This document shows, piece after piece, positions 7,835-16,363 of a stretch of 21,114 bases of DNA (its first letter is position 1; the number at the start of each line of letters is the position of its first letter). The translations under genes were made by a program, and so were the position numbers. Source of the stretch: Phycisphaerales bacterium (GTDB lineage Bacteria; Planctomycetota; Phycisphaerae; Tepidisphaerales; Tepidisphaeraceae); assembly GCA_003153655.1 (NCBI GenBank), contig PMAK01000250.1, positions 14,848-35,961 on the forward strand, written 5' to 3'. The notes beneath the pieces are model-generated. The model did no database searches and was not told the DNA's origin. It saw only the letters and a program-made list of their open reading frames with translations.

Positions 7835-8825
7835 TCATACCCCGCGGCGCGCGTGCCAGCCATAACTCACATATTGATGTGAAAAGCTTCCATCCGCATA
7901 AAGATCAATCAGCCCGTACCCCTCCGGTGTCTGCTGACGCGGCCCTTTCCATTTGTCCCCGCAAACCGCTCCGTCGCAAATGTGTGTTAGCCCGTTGTAT
8001 TCAACTCTATCCAGCAAATGCAGATGTCCCGACAGACACAATTTCACATTACGGTGCTTCACAAAGAGCGCATCCAATTCGCGGTAATCCACATGCATGC
8101 GCGTACGCAAAACAGTAATGTCCGAATCGGTTTCGGTCTTGCGATCGAAGAAATTCGCAGCCGAAATAATCGGCACATGTGTCAGCAGCACGATCGGCGT
8201 CGTTGGCGCCATCGCCCGCAAATCCGCCTTTAGCCACGCAAGTTGCTCTCCAACGATTCTGGAGGTGTATTCCGGTCCGGACTGATCAAGATCAAAGGAA
8301 TCCAGAACGATGAAATGCCAGCCCGCCATGTCGTAGCTGTAATATGTTCTCGAATACCCGAACTCATCAAGAAACCAGCGCTTGCCAAAAAACGGCTCTT
8401 TTCCCGTGGCGTTGCAAGCATCCTTATCCCGGCCCCAGATGTCATGATTGCCGATGGCATGATGAATCGGCATGCTGGATGGAACCTCATCCGCGAGCAC
8501 TTTCTTGAAAAGCTTCCAAAGCATCGCCGACCGAGGCTGTTCAGCGGAAGCAATATCCATCGGCAAGTCGCCGCCGGTGAGGATCATTTGTGGCGGATCC
8601 TTCAGCGCCATCATATGCCTGAACGCCGCCGCCGAGTTCAGGCTGCACGTGAATGTCGGTTGGATGTGCAAACCTCAGCACTCGCCGCGAAGTTGAAGTC
8701 GTGCCAACGGTCGGCGATTCCGCGCCGCTAGCATCAGTCGAGCAAAGCAATCCGCCGGCCACAATGGTCGCCATCGACACGGCCGACCTTCGGAGCATCT
8801 CACGTCGCGATAAATCGTTGGACAT
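7835..8825 (-). pseudogene. Tat-exported calcineurin-like metallophosphoesterase, frameshifted
   Basis: Two overlapping frames together make one normal phosphoesterase. The first starts at the ATG at 8825 (GGAGGG 10 nt upstream). It has a twin-arginine signal, SRREMLRRS (6-14), with a hydrophobic stretch, then RFAHPTDIHVQPE with the first metal motif D-x-H (Asp57, His59). The protein then continues in the next frame as NSAAAFRHMMAL, LTGGDLPMD, AIGNHDIWG, LLTHVPI and SGHLHLLD, the remaining metal ligands. The shift falls at about 8622-8636, in a GCC-repeat (GGCGGCGGC on the coding strand). It needs one extra base or two missing ones. It could be a sequencing error, a true pseudogene or, least likely, programmed slippage. 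If intact, it would act on a phosphoester outside the cytoplasm. The gene is divergent from the ArsR-type regulator. Confidence 0.82.
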
Positions 8826-8958
8826 ATGGAGAAATCCCTCCAAAAAACCTAGGAATCGATTTAGCTACTTCCGAACCCGCCATTGTTTTGGTGTTTATTC
8901 ATTTTGCATTAAGGCCATTTAATTTAGGCCGGCATTGAGATATCATTCAACTGATCGG

Positions 8959-9327
8959 ATGAATGAAGAAACAGGCATACTCGATCTCACCATGACCGCA
9001 TTAGCTCATCCAACGCGGCGGGCGATCCTTCAGCGCGTGATGCGTCGGGAATCACGCGTCACCGAATTGGCCGAGCCGTTCGCAATTTCGCTCAACGCGG
9101 TTTCCAAGCACATTTCCGTACTCGAACGGGCTGGCCTGGTGCGCCGCCGCCGGGCATGGCGAGAGCATTGGGTATCTTTCAATCCCGTGCCGCTCGATGA
9201 AGCTGCTGCATGGATCGAAAAGACGCGCTCTTTCTGGACCGCGCGTCTCGACGCACTCGATGCACTGCTCAAGGCCGAGGATGCCGCTGCTTCGCCCCAA
9301 TCCCAAAGGAAAGGACGTCGCACATGA
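8959..9327 (+). CDS. ArsR/SmtB-type winged-helix transcriptional regulator
   Basis: This 122-residue protein has the typical start TMTALAHPTRRAILQRV (11-27), an HTH with recognition helix around LNAVSKHISVLERAGLV (45-61), and a wing rich in arginine (RRRRAWREHWV). It lacks the Cys and His metal sites of classic ArsR sensors. It fits the subgroup usually encoded just before an AHSA1/SRPBCC gene and coupled to it. The ATG at 8959 is preferred to a TTG at 8935; no strong ribosome site is present. The stop TGA overlaps the next ATG as ATGA, so translation of the two is coupled. It is a dimeric DNA-binding repressor by family; its ligand is unknown. The 133 bp to the phosphoesterase start probably hold both promoters. 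Confidence 0.9.
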   Translation: MNEETGILDLTMTALAHPTRRAILQRVMRRESRVTELAEPFAISLNAVSKHISVLERAGLVRRRRAWREHWVSFNPVPLDEAAAWIEKTRSFWTARLDALDALLKAEDAAASPQSQRKGRRT

Positions 9328-9500
9328 CGGCTGATTCACTAAAGACCGTACGCGCAACACATCAATTCGACGCGTTGCCGATCATCTCCGCCGCCCCGGG
9401 TGAACAGTTCCGCGGCATAGCCGTGGTCCCCGAGCCGGCGAGCATTGGGATTTTGGGCGCAGCCGCGTTCGGATTGCTGCTTCGCCGCCGTCGCGCCTAA
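9324..9500 (+). CDS. 58-residue protein: AHSA1-like N-terminus joined to a PEP-CTERM tail
   Basis: The start ATG overlaps the ArsR stop as ATGA. Residues 1 to about 18 (LKTVRATHQFDAL in the middle) look like the opening strand of an AHSA1/SRPBCC protein, the normal partner of this regulator type. Then the sequence becomes low in identity to anything, and from residue 34 it is a textbook PEP-CTERM signal: VVPEPASIG (Pro36-Glu37-Pro38), a hydrophobic stretch 41-53 and a RRRR-A tail. There is no N-terminal signal peptide, so the sorting signal would have no route to the membrane. The best reading is a deletion that joined the head of one gene to the tail of another, leaving a relic that can still be translated. 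A real small protein cannot be ruled out. A terminator follows after 32 bp. Confidence 0.62.
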   Translation: MTADSLKTVRATHQFDALPIISAAPGEQFRGIAVVPEPASIGILGAAAFGLLLRRRRA

Positions 9501-9532
9501 TAGCGCTGACGAAGTTCCATTCTCTGAAGAGA

Positions 9533-9562
9533 GGGGCGGCCGCCATGGCCGTCCCTTTTTTT
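9533..9562 (+). terminator. Rho-independent terminator after the ArsR operon
   Basis: A 9-bp stem (9533-9541 with 9547-9555, one G-T pair) with a GCCAT loop is followed by seven T residues at 9556-9562. It ends exactly in the stop codon of the convergent phosphatase gene. For that strand it is a downstream hairpin with only a weak T-run, TCTCTTC. Confidence 0.85.
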
Positions 9563-10334
9563 ATTTGGAATTTTCCAGCATCTTTGCAATTGCCCGAAGA
9601 TGATCTTCATGCCAGGACGAAACGCCCCCATTTCGGGAGTATTTCACCCAATTGTGGCCATATCGACGCATTTCGTCGATTGCCTGGTCAACGGGCCAAT
9701 GCTCATATTTGATGCGGATGAACGCCGCGACCATCCCCGTGCGATCGTGCCCGGCGGAGCAGTGAAAAACCACGCCCCCCGTTTTCGCGTCCTTGGATAT
9801 CTCGTCCGTAACCCGCTCTAGCCAACTCAGCACCTCCGCATCCGACATATTCTCAAGTGAATGCGGCCCCGAATTCGCCATCGGCAGCATGACGAAATCA
9901 ATCCCCCCTTCGATAGCGGCAGTCCGTTCCATCGCCAGACGCGCCTTGAGTTGGTTCGCCTTGGCGATCCCCGCCGCGTTGTTGTCCGTCTCGGGATTCT
10001 CCGGATCTTCCAGGCAAACGATCGTGCGAATCCCAAATTGATGAAGCCGTTGGATGCGTGCCGTAGCGACACTGGTCTGCGCCTCGCTCTGCTGTGTAGA
10101 GGCAGTCGGCATACCAAGATCGCGCACCGGCGACGCGCTGCGGAATATATTGATGCAGCCATCAACTAGACCCAGGCTGTGGAAATCCTTCAGAACCGGG
10201 TCTTCAGAGGGAACGCGTTCCCCGACCACATCGGCGCTGTTCCTCGTTGTGGCGGCTCCAAACGTTCGATCCGCCCGCGATGCTAGAGGCAGTTGAAGGA
10301 TTAACGCGGTCGCGACGAGCCATTTTGATTTCAT
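9561..10334 (-). CDS. Secreted Cys-based protein phosphatase (DSP/PTP family)
   Basis: This 257-residue protein has a cleavable Sec signal (MKSK, hydrophobic 6-17, likely cleavage after ASRA at 21). The signature HCSAGHDRTG (191-200) is the HCxxGxxR(T) P-loop of cysteine phosphatases, with nucleophile Cys192 and Arg198. Upstream, FRSASPV (65-71) and GIRTIVCLEDPE (101-112) match the early strands of the family, and the conserved general-acid region should lie before the P-loop around 150-160. It acts in the periplasm or outside; substrates of such exported phosphatases may be phosphoproteins, phosphoinositides or inositol phosphates. The ATG at 10334 is chosen over a TTG at 10346. A GGA lies 9 nt upstream, and a short palindrome (10353-10366) sits just before it. 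It faces the ArsR operon. Confidence 0.88.
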   Translation of the reverse strand: MKSKWLVATALILQLPLASRADRTFGAATTRNSADVVGERVPSEDPVLKDFHSLGLVDGCINIFRSASPVRDLGMPTASTQQSEAQTSVATARIQRLHQFGIRTIVCLEDPENPETDNNAAGIAKANQLKARLAMERTAAIEGGIDFVMLPMANSGPHSLENMSDAEVLSWLERVTDEISKDAKTGGVVFHCSAGHDRTGMVAAFIRIKYEHWPVDQAIDEMRRYGHNWVKYSRNGGVSSWHEDHLRAIAKMLENSK

Positions 10335-10765
10335 ATTTAGATCCAAATTGTGCAGGGAAATCCCTGAGCCTTGGATCGTATTGATAAAGCGCTAGGATCG
10401 CGTGAGGGTTAGGATACCCCCATATGCCAGAAAGGAAATCGAACTGGGGAACTAGGATTCGAAGCTAAAATTTTGACATTGGCTTCGCATCGCAATCGCG
10501 TTGAAAACACGCATTTTCTCGGCGTATTTTGCGAATTTTACACCGTTTGGCATTGTATCGGCATTGGGTCCGCATTAGCAATATTTGCAGAAGAATTGCA
10601 GAAAATCCGGAGGTCACTTTCGGCGTCTACTCGATTGTGGGAAGGCGGTCGGACGCGTAACCCCAACGGTCGTTAATCGGCGGTTGCACGTCGACATTTT
10701 GACCATAACAGATTCTCAGCCCTCGCACCACGGGTGCGAGATTTCTAGCGAATCGAAGGCTTGCT
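10335..10765. other. Intergenic region with two short inverted repeats
   Basis: These 431 bp lie between two minus-strand genes. A palindrome, CAGGGA-AA-TCCCTG (10353-10366), lies 18 bp upstream of the phosphatase ATG and could be an operator. A perfect 8-bp hairpin, CTCGCACC-acg-GGTGCGAG (10722-10740), lies 25 bp after the stop of the STAND gene; it has no T-run on either strand, so it is at best a weak terminator or RNA-stabilising hairpin. Open frames here (10473-10676 plus strand) lack a ribosome site and protein-like composition. No tRNA was recognised. Confidence 0.45.
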
Positions 10766-13700
10766 TTAACCAATGCTCACACTGTGCTGCGCTATTAACT
10801 GCTGAACCTCCAAGGCGACTGGGTGCTGGGTATCGGCGAGGCGCTGGAGCAACGTGTGGAATGCGGACCAGACCGCAGCATCGGACCGCATCTGTTCATG
10901 ATTTTCGTGCCAACATCTCAACAGCAATTTTCCGAGCGAATCTCTCAGCTTTTGTGCATAATGGCGATCACCGGTCAGCTTCACGGCGGCGTCGTTGAGC
11001 CAGACGAGGGCCGAAAGTCGTAGCGATTTGGCGACCGGGTTATTGACCCATGAAACAAATTGTGCTGCGGAATCAACTGATTTCAGCCCCGTTTTTGTCC
11101 ACGCGGCATACTCCTCCCCCATTTGGACCACCGTCGGGGAATCCACGTCCTGCCAGCACCTTGACGTCCAACGGCCGAAGCCCAATAAATCGCATGAAAG
11201 ATCTGACTCGCCCCACTTACCCCAAGAGGGCGACTCTTTCGCGAACGCAATCATTTCTTTCCACCGACGAACGAAATTTACATCGTTGGTGAGATTTTTT
11301 CCAAACCACTCAAACAAAAAGTCCTCGATCCATTGGTGAGCGCAAGAGCCAAAATTAAACAATGGCTTCCAGAATGCGTCAGGATTCTCACTCTGATTCA
11401 ATTGGGGAATTAGCGTAGCTGCCCGTGCCATCGCCCACTTGTCAAATTCATAGGGCATGCCACGGTCGCATTGGTCGTCGGCCAATTCCTGCCCCGCCTC
11501 GTCGAAGGACCGAAGCAAGTCGACACTGCTGCCGAATACCTCGTGCCAAAAAGCCAAAATCATGGGTCGCTCTTGCGGTCCGTTGCAGTCTTTGATGTTC
11601 GGCAGCCAACTGAATGCGTACATCATCAACTCGCGGTCGAATCGCATCAGCCGCGTCAGATGGTTGTGCCCCCCGCCCCACAGTCGAGCCGGCAGAGAGC
11701 TCACTTCCGCCCATCGCGGTAGGCTGGGCGATAAGCGCCCGCTTATGAATAATTCGCCGTACTTGTCAAACCATGCTTTAACATCCACGATCTCGTTGTC
11801 TTTTCGGAACTGATCTTCAAGCCAGTCGCGTACTGCCGCCCATCGTGTGATGAAATGCCAGAGTTGCCAGAAACCATCACCGAGCTTTTCTCGAACAGCA
11901 AAACATGCCCGACATAGTCGTCCCACGGAACGATAGTGAAATGTCGTCGCAAGATGTGCGATTAAAAGGCGAAAACGTGCGGAGGACGGCGATTCTGACC
12001 ACAGAACTGGGATGACTTCAGCACAAAAGGCATCCCATCCCCAGTCATCAATAGACGTTGCAACTCTGATCTCAAGCTGCGGCGGGCGAAGGATGACGCA
12101 CTCCAATTGGCCCACGGCCCATGATTCGAATTCCGGGCGAGATCGCAGCCAATCCCGGTTGAGAATAAAAACGACTCCGATTGCACCGACAAGCGCGGAT
12201 GCTGCCTTGGGGTCGGTGGGTTGCCTTGTGTAAATTGCAGCAGCGTCCTGCACCGCCTTCCACCATTTGTCGAGTTCTTCTGCAGCGAGCGGCCGATTTT
12301 CATCAATCCGTCTTCTGCATTCTGGTGGCAGAAAAAGGGGAAGACTTGTTTCGGCCCACTCAGCCTCAAATTTCTTGGCTCTCTCAACCAAATGCGCTGG
12401 CGGATTGAAAACGATAGCGGGCTTGCCGTTGTGTTCTCCGGCTTGCCAGTTCTCCGGGTCGAACCATGCCACAAGGTTATCCAAGCAATCCCGAAGATTT
12501 TCGCTGGCAGGGGCGGATTTCAATCTTTCCTGCCATCCCGCTCTCGTAATGGCAAAAAACTCCGTTGACGTCGGATCGGACATGAACACGCCCAAAGCAA
12601 TTTGGCGAATGGATACCTTCCGATGTGGCATCGCGTTCCACGCGGTTACCGTGTCCACATAGGACTTTCCCGACAACTCCATTCCGATGGTTTTTAGACC
12701 GTGGACGTTATGCAACTGTCCCCAATGTTCCCACACATATAGTTCGGCGGCTGAAAGTAGTGGTCGCAGAATTCCACGAAATAACGAAGTTTCTCGCCGG
12801 CCAATTTCAAGGAGCAAGCCCAAAATAGCTACTGACGCCGATTGATCGAGTAATCGTTTACACCACTCCTCGATTGGTTGCTTTGCGTCGAGCAGGTCGT
12901 AGAACCATTTTTCCACGGCCATTAGAGCTGATACGACGGAGTCGGGACAAAACGCCGAATGGGCGAACCAATAAAATACATTTTCGTCACCGTAGTATAC
13001 CTTGTCGCCTCCCGGTAATGAAATATTGACAGGCGACGGTTCAGCATTTTCGCGGCGAATTTTATCTATCCAGCGTTCCGTGGCGAACCCGACCAGTCGC
13101 GCGATGCAGTCGATCGCCTCTTTTGGCGAAGTCTTGAGGAAAATGAGAAACGGTCCCTGGCCGAAAAACGGGGGATGATGACCACGAAAGAATGCAAGGC
13201 CAAGTTCCCTGTCAGGAAGGGGGGAGCCTAAATTGTCGTCAGTGGAGGGCCGGTGGTCGTCGATCAATGAAGATAAGATGATCTCGGACGCGACAGCCGG
13301 CTTCGACTGAATTAGCGGTAAAAGCGCCGTCTGACTAAGAACAACGGTCTGAAAGGCCTCGTCAAGTCGGAAATAAGGTCCCTCTGGCCACGGCTCCGGC
13401 TTTGGTAACTGACGCCTAAGAAATGAAGGCCCAGTACGCACCGATGCTCCGGCGGGGATGTAATTCTTGGGTTTATACGATGATTGATCTGGCTTAATCC
13501 GGCCGGCGCCGAGGCGAGCAAAGGCCGCTGTTTCGTCGGGGAGATCGGTTGCCGCAGCCATGGCTGCTTCAAAGGGCAATTGTGCCTCCGCGTCGCGGTC
13601 ATAGCCTCGGCCGGCGCGATCAAGAAGATGCCTTTCAGCTAGAGAAAGGGCAACTTTCGCAGCTTCCTTGCGCTTTGCGATTGGAGGGGGAGCAAATAAG

Positions 13701-15937
13701 AGCCAAGTTCTGAGAATGCTGGCGGTTTCCGTTTTCGCCAAGGCGATAACGTCCCCTTGATGGCGAAAGAGAAATGACAGTAGAGGAATCCAATAGGGCC
13801 CATACGGGACACGAAAGGACGCGCGAAGTGAAATCACCAAATCCGCATTTTCAGGAGAGGCCATCGCTGCAATTCCGGGATGCGGCAAAGTCGCCACGTA
13901 ATGGAAACGCTTCAATAAGCGCCGAAGCAGCACTGCATCATTGCCCGAGAGCAGGGGCCAAAGGCGTTCCAAAATTGCAGATGCATTCGCCGCAAAGACT
14001 GCGGCGTCAAGAAACAGATCGGTCGTTGCTGGTAGCTTTTCGATGACTGCGAGCCAATCGGAGGTATCATGACGCTGTTCTAGCAGATGTATCGCAAACA
14101 GCCGGATTGCTCGATGCCAATAAGGCAAGCGTATTCGAGATTCGAGATAAGCGATCAAATTGTGGCTGTGGGCGAGAATCGACTGCTCGCGAGACCAATC
14201 CGCAAGCAAATCGTGATTGAACGAAACTCGGTTTTCTTGGAGAGATAAGACACGATCCAACATGAGCGATTCAAGAGGTGGGCCGGCCTGTAAATCCGGG
14301 AGCGGACATTCGGCGATTCCTTCATCCGCCTGGCGTTCCCCGAGTTGCATCAAAAACTGTTTTCTCCCCAATCCCGTCGAACCAGATCCGACAATTGTAT
14401 TCCAGTACCAGCCAACTAAATCCGATTCGCCCACCCATCGTTTCGAATGTGTATCGAATCCCGATTGTGTGCAGCCCGTAGCCAATAAATCCAATACTTT
14501 TGGCGTTCTTATCAATTCTCCGAGGTGCCGGTTACGCCGAACAAAATTAAGAGCCGGAAAGGCCTGCCATACTTCGGACAGCTGTTCACTGTCCGGCAGT
14601 TCCACTCGGATCTCCTTCCATGATTCTGTGACTCCCGCAGAAGCCATTAAGATTTGAAGTCTGTCCCATTGCTCTGCCTGACAGGTGGCTACAATCCGCC
14701 ATGGACTCCTTTGGTTCGAGGGATGTATCAGCCGCAGCAAATGCCCGAGACTCCTCGCGCCGTCATCGGTAGCGACGCGGTCCAGGCCGTCAATAACAAT
14801 GTACGCTGGGTCATCTGGCACCAAAGGCAAAACGTCGTCGAGCTGCTCAGCAAGTCCAACGCGTTGGCGAAAGTCATCCAAATTTCCACCCGACAGCACG
14901 ACAGGTGGAACCCACAGCAGGGTAGTGCCGCTCGCACAACTATCCGCCCAGCTACGCGCGATCACAGATTTTCCAGAGCCACTTTCCCCAAGCAGCACAA
15001 CCGAGGAATGATCACGTAGCGCTTCGACCAAACCGTCAACAACTTCTCTTCGATCCACACCTACGCGGCCACCGATGAGGTTTGGCACAGCCTGAACCTG
15101 GGCGTGGCTCCATGTTTTGAGAGTTCGAAGAGATTGTGCGCACGATGGGTGCTCTAAAAGGCGCGGCGCCGGTTGGATTTCACGCAGAAGTTTTCGAAGA
15201 TCGATGTAACCTCGCGCATGACGCTGTTGACGAGCTACAGCGAGAAGTCGATCCCAAAGACGGAGGGCGTCGTCCTGACTTTCGCTGGTAACAATTCTTT
15301 GGCAAATCAGCTGAGATTGCTGGGCGCTATTTGACGGTTGACACTGATAATCAAATTCAGCAATCCAAAGACGCTGAAGGAGGCCAGCCCCCGCCTCACT
15401 ACCGAATTCGCCCGAGTTGAGTTGCTCGGGACAATTGAAACTTGCGAACAGTGACCTTTGAACGACGGACCCATCATTTTCCAAATTAAGCCTTCGAACA
15501 AAATCGGCCGAGTCTTGTTCCCTTGATTTGGCCAACAAAGCATGAAGCTGATTGAAGACTGTTCCGGGCTGGGGACCCGTAACCAACCCCATCAGATCGT
15601 GTTCGCGATCAAACTTACAGTTATGCAGCCCGAGATATTGCTCCCAGCAAGCCAAAACGAAATCTGCAGGAGCGGTTGATTGCGAAAATTGAGCGTTGCT
15701 CCTCACTGACAGGGATAGGCGCGAAGGTTTCCCAGCAATGTCCATCGTGATGAGCACGTCATCCAACAACCAATTGTCTGCACGAGTTTGAAAATCAATG
15801 CGGCGGATCGTCGCTGTTTTGAAGGCGATTGGAGATGCTCCCGCCAACATTAGCGCAAGGAAATGCGCCCCAACCATTTCCTCAAAGGAATAGCCCGTCC
15901 CACTTGTCGATTCGACTGGTGCCAATTGCTTCGCCAT
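10766..15937 (-). CDS. Giant STAND-type P-loop NTPase, probable antiphage defence protein
   Basis: This is a 1723-residue protein. Residues about 12-105 form a small alpha/beta domain: GYSFEEMVGAHFLALML (Glu19/Glu20), IDFQTRADNWLLDDVLI (Asp59/Asp60) and LSLSVRSNAQF (Arg79). The order E, D, S-x-[KR] resembles a PD-(D/E)xK nuclease fold, though Arg stands where Lys is expected. Residues about 290-600 are a STAND/NACHT-like NTPase: Walker A GESGSGKS (317-324), Walker B YIVIDGLDR (379-387), then a WRIVATCQ sensor-like strand. The remaining 1100 residues are helix-rich, Trp-rich and without a recognised repeat; in Avs-like proteins this part senses a phage protein. The ATG at 15937 is chosen; an upstream TTG (15997) is unlikely. 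No ribosome site is seen. TATAGA at 15948-15953 suggests a very short leader. No signal peptide or membrane span. Confidence 0.83.
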   Translation of the reverse strand: MAKQLAPVESTSGTGYSFEEMVGAHFLALMLAGASPIAFKTATIRRIDFQTRADNWLLDDVLITMDIAGKPSRLSLSVRSNAQFSQSTAPADFVLACWEQYLGLHNCKFDREHDLMGLVTGPQPGTVFNQLHALLAKSREQDSADFVRRLNLENDGSVVQRSLFASFNCPEQLNSGEFGSEAGAGLLQRLWIAEFDYQCQPSNSAQQSQLICQRIVTSESQDDALRLWDRLLAVARQQRHARGYIDLRKLLREIQPAPRLLEHPSCAQSLRTLKTWSHAQVQAVPNLIGGRVGVDRREVVDGLVEALRDHSSVVLLGESGSGKSVIARSWADSCASGTTLLWVPPVVLSGGNLDDFRQRVGLAEQLDDVLPLVPDDPAYIVIDGLDRVATDDGARSLGHLLRLIHPSNQRSPWRIVATCQAEQWDRLQILMASAGVTESWKEIRVELPDSEQLSEVWQAFPALNFVRRNRHLGELIRTPKVLDLLATGCTQSGFDTHSKRWVGESDLVGWYWNTIVGSGSTGLGRKQFLMQLGERQADEGIAECPLPDLQAGPPLESLMLDRVLSLQENRVSFNHDLLADWSREQSILAHSHNLIAYLESRIRLPYWHRAIRLFAIHLLEQRHDTSDWLAVIEKLPATTDLFLDAAVFAANASAILERLWPLLSGNDAVLLRRLLKRFHYVATLPHPGIAAMASPENADLVISLRASFRVPYGPYWIPLLSFLFRHQGDVIALAKTETASILRTWLLFAPPPIAKRKEAAKVALSLAERHLLDRAGRGYDRDAEAQLPFEAAMAAATDLPDETAAFARLGAGRIKPDQSSYKPKNYIPAGASVRTGPSFLRRQLPKPEPWPEGPYFRLDEAFQTVVLSQTALLPLIQSKPAVASEIILSSLIDDHRPSTDDNLGSPLPDRELGLAFFRGHHPPFFGQGPFLIFLKTSPKEAIDCIARLVGFATERWIDKIRRENAEPSPVNISLPGGDKVYYGDENVFYWFAHSAFCPDSVVSALMAVEKWFYDLLDAKQPIEEWCKRLLDQSASVAILGLLLEIGRRETSLFRGILRPLLSAAELYVWEHWGQLHNVHGLKTIGMELSGKSYVDTVTAWNAMPHRKVSIRQIALGVFMSDPTSTEFFAITRAGWQERLKSAPASENLRDCLDNLVAWFDPENWQAGEHNGKPAIVFNPPAHLVERAKKFEAEWAETSLPLFLPPECRRRIDENRPLAAEELDKWWKAVQDAAAIYTRQPTDPKAASALVGAIGVVFILNRDWLRSRPEFESWAVGQLECVILRPPQLEIRVATSIDDWGWDAFCAEVIPVLWSESPSSARFRLLIAHLATTFHYRSVGRLCRACFAVREKLGDGFWQLWHFITRWAAVRDWLEDQFRKDNEIVDVKAWFDKYGELFISGRLSPSLPRWAEVSSLPARLWGGGHNHLTRLMRFDRELMMYAFSWLPNIKDCNGPQERPMILAFWHEVFGSSVDLLRSFDEAGQELADDQCDRGMPYEFDKWAMARAATLIPQLNQSENPDAFWKPLFNFGSCAHQWIEDFLFEWFGKNLTNDVNFVRRWKEMIAFAKESPSWGKWGESDLSCDLLGFGRWTSRCWQDVDSPTVVQMGEEYAAWTKTGLKSVDSAAQFVSWVNNPVAKSLRLSALVWLNDAAVKLTGDRHYAQKLRDSLGKLLLRCWHENHEQMRSDAAVWSAFHTLLQRLADTQHPVALEVQQLIAQHSVSIG

Positions 15938-16363
15938 AAAGACACACTCTATACCGTGTCCAAGCGACCATACAATATGCCGAGAAGTACAGCGCAATCA
16001 TTGCGGCGTCAAAGGCTTATGCTTAATATACCGCCGCGATACGGATTCTAACTGTACCCTAACATCTGGAACGCAAAGAATTTGCGCAATAATCAAATTT
16101 TGATTGAGGCCAAAAAAATATTAGCGATGTATACGCGGGCGGCACGCCGGCAAAACTTTTTCTGCCAGTCGATGTTGACCTTATTTCGTCGCTTCGTCGC
16201 CGGTCGGGGTATGCAGCGACCCATGCCGCGAAGCGGCTACAATCGGGAGCGTCCCGACCGATGGCGGAGGCGGCTTGCCGCCTGTCATCAAGTCGGCAAT
16301 TCTCGTGGTCGCGCGAGCGCACCCCTCGATTGGGCAACCCAAACGTCGGTTTCGCGGCGGGTT
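15938..16363. other. Intergenic region between STAND gene and AbiE-like operon, rich in inverted repeats
   Basis: These 426 bp hold several inverted repeats. A 15-nt palindrome, AATCAAA-T-TTTGATT, is at 16091-16105, about 150 bp upstream of the STAND start. An 8-bp stem CGGTCGGG/CCCGACCG (16201-16208 with 16253-16260) encloses a 5-bp GCCGC-gaa-GCGGC hairpin (16225-16237) and competes with TCGGGA-gcg-TCCCGA (16243-16257). Another hairpin, AGGCGG-cttg-CCGCCT, is at 16268-16283. None has a T-run. Open frames on both strands (16082-16396 plus, 16059-16337 minus) look non-coding. Confidence 0.5.

Noticed and set aside
8900..8958. GGCC...GGCC repeat upstream of the ArsR-type gene as an operator
   Set aside because: The arms are only 4 bp of a self-complementary tetramer and the rest does not match, so it is not distinguishable from chance.
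10441..10475. tRNA-like T-arm (AGGATTCGAA) on the minus strand
   Set aside because: The flanking bases do not pair into a T-stem and no acceptor, anticodon or D-arm could be placed.
10473..10676. 67-codon plus-strand frame in the intergenic region
   Set aside because: No ribosome site, no recognisable motif, and a composition like non-coding sequence.
10722..10740. Hairpin downstream of the STAND gene as an intrinsic terminator
   Set aside because: The stem is perfect but has no T-run on either strand, so it is recorded only as an inverted repeat.
11448..15543. Many short plus- and minus-strand frames inside the STAND gene
   Set aside because: All are out-of-frame shadows; the 1723-codon frame with Walker motifs accounts for the region.
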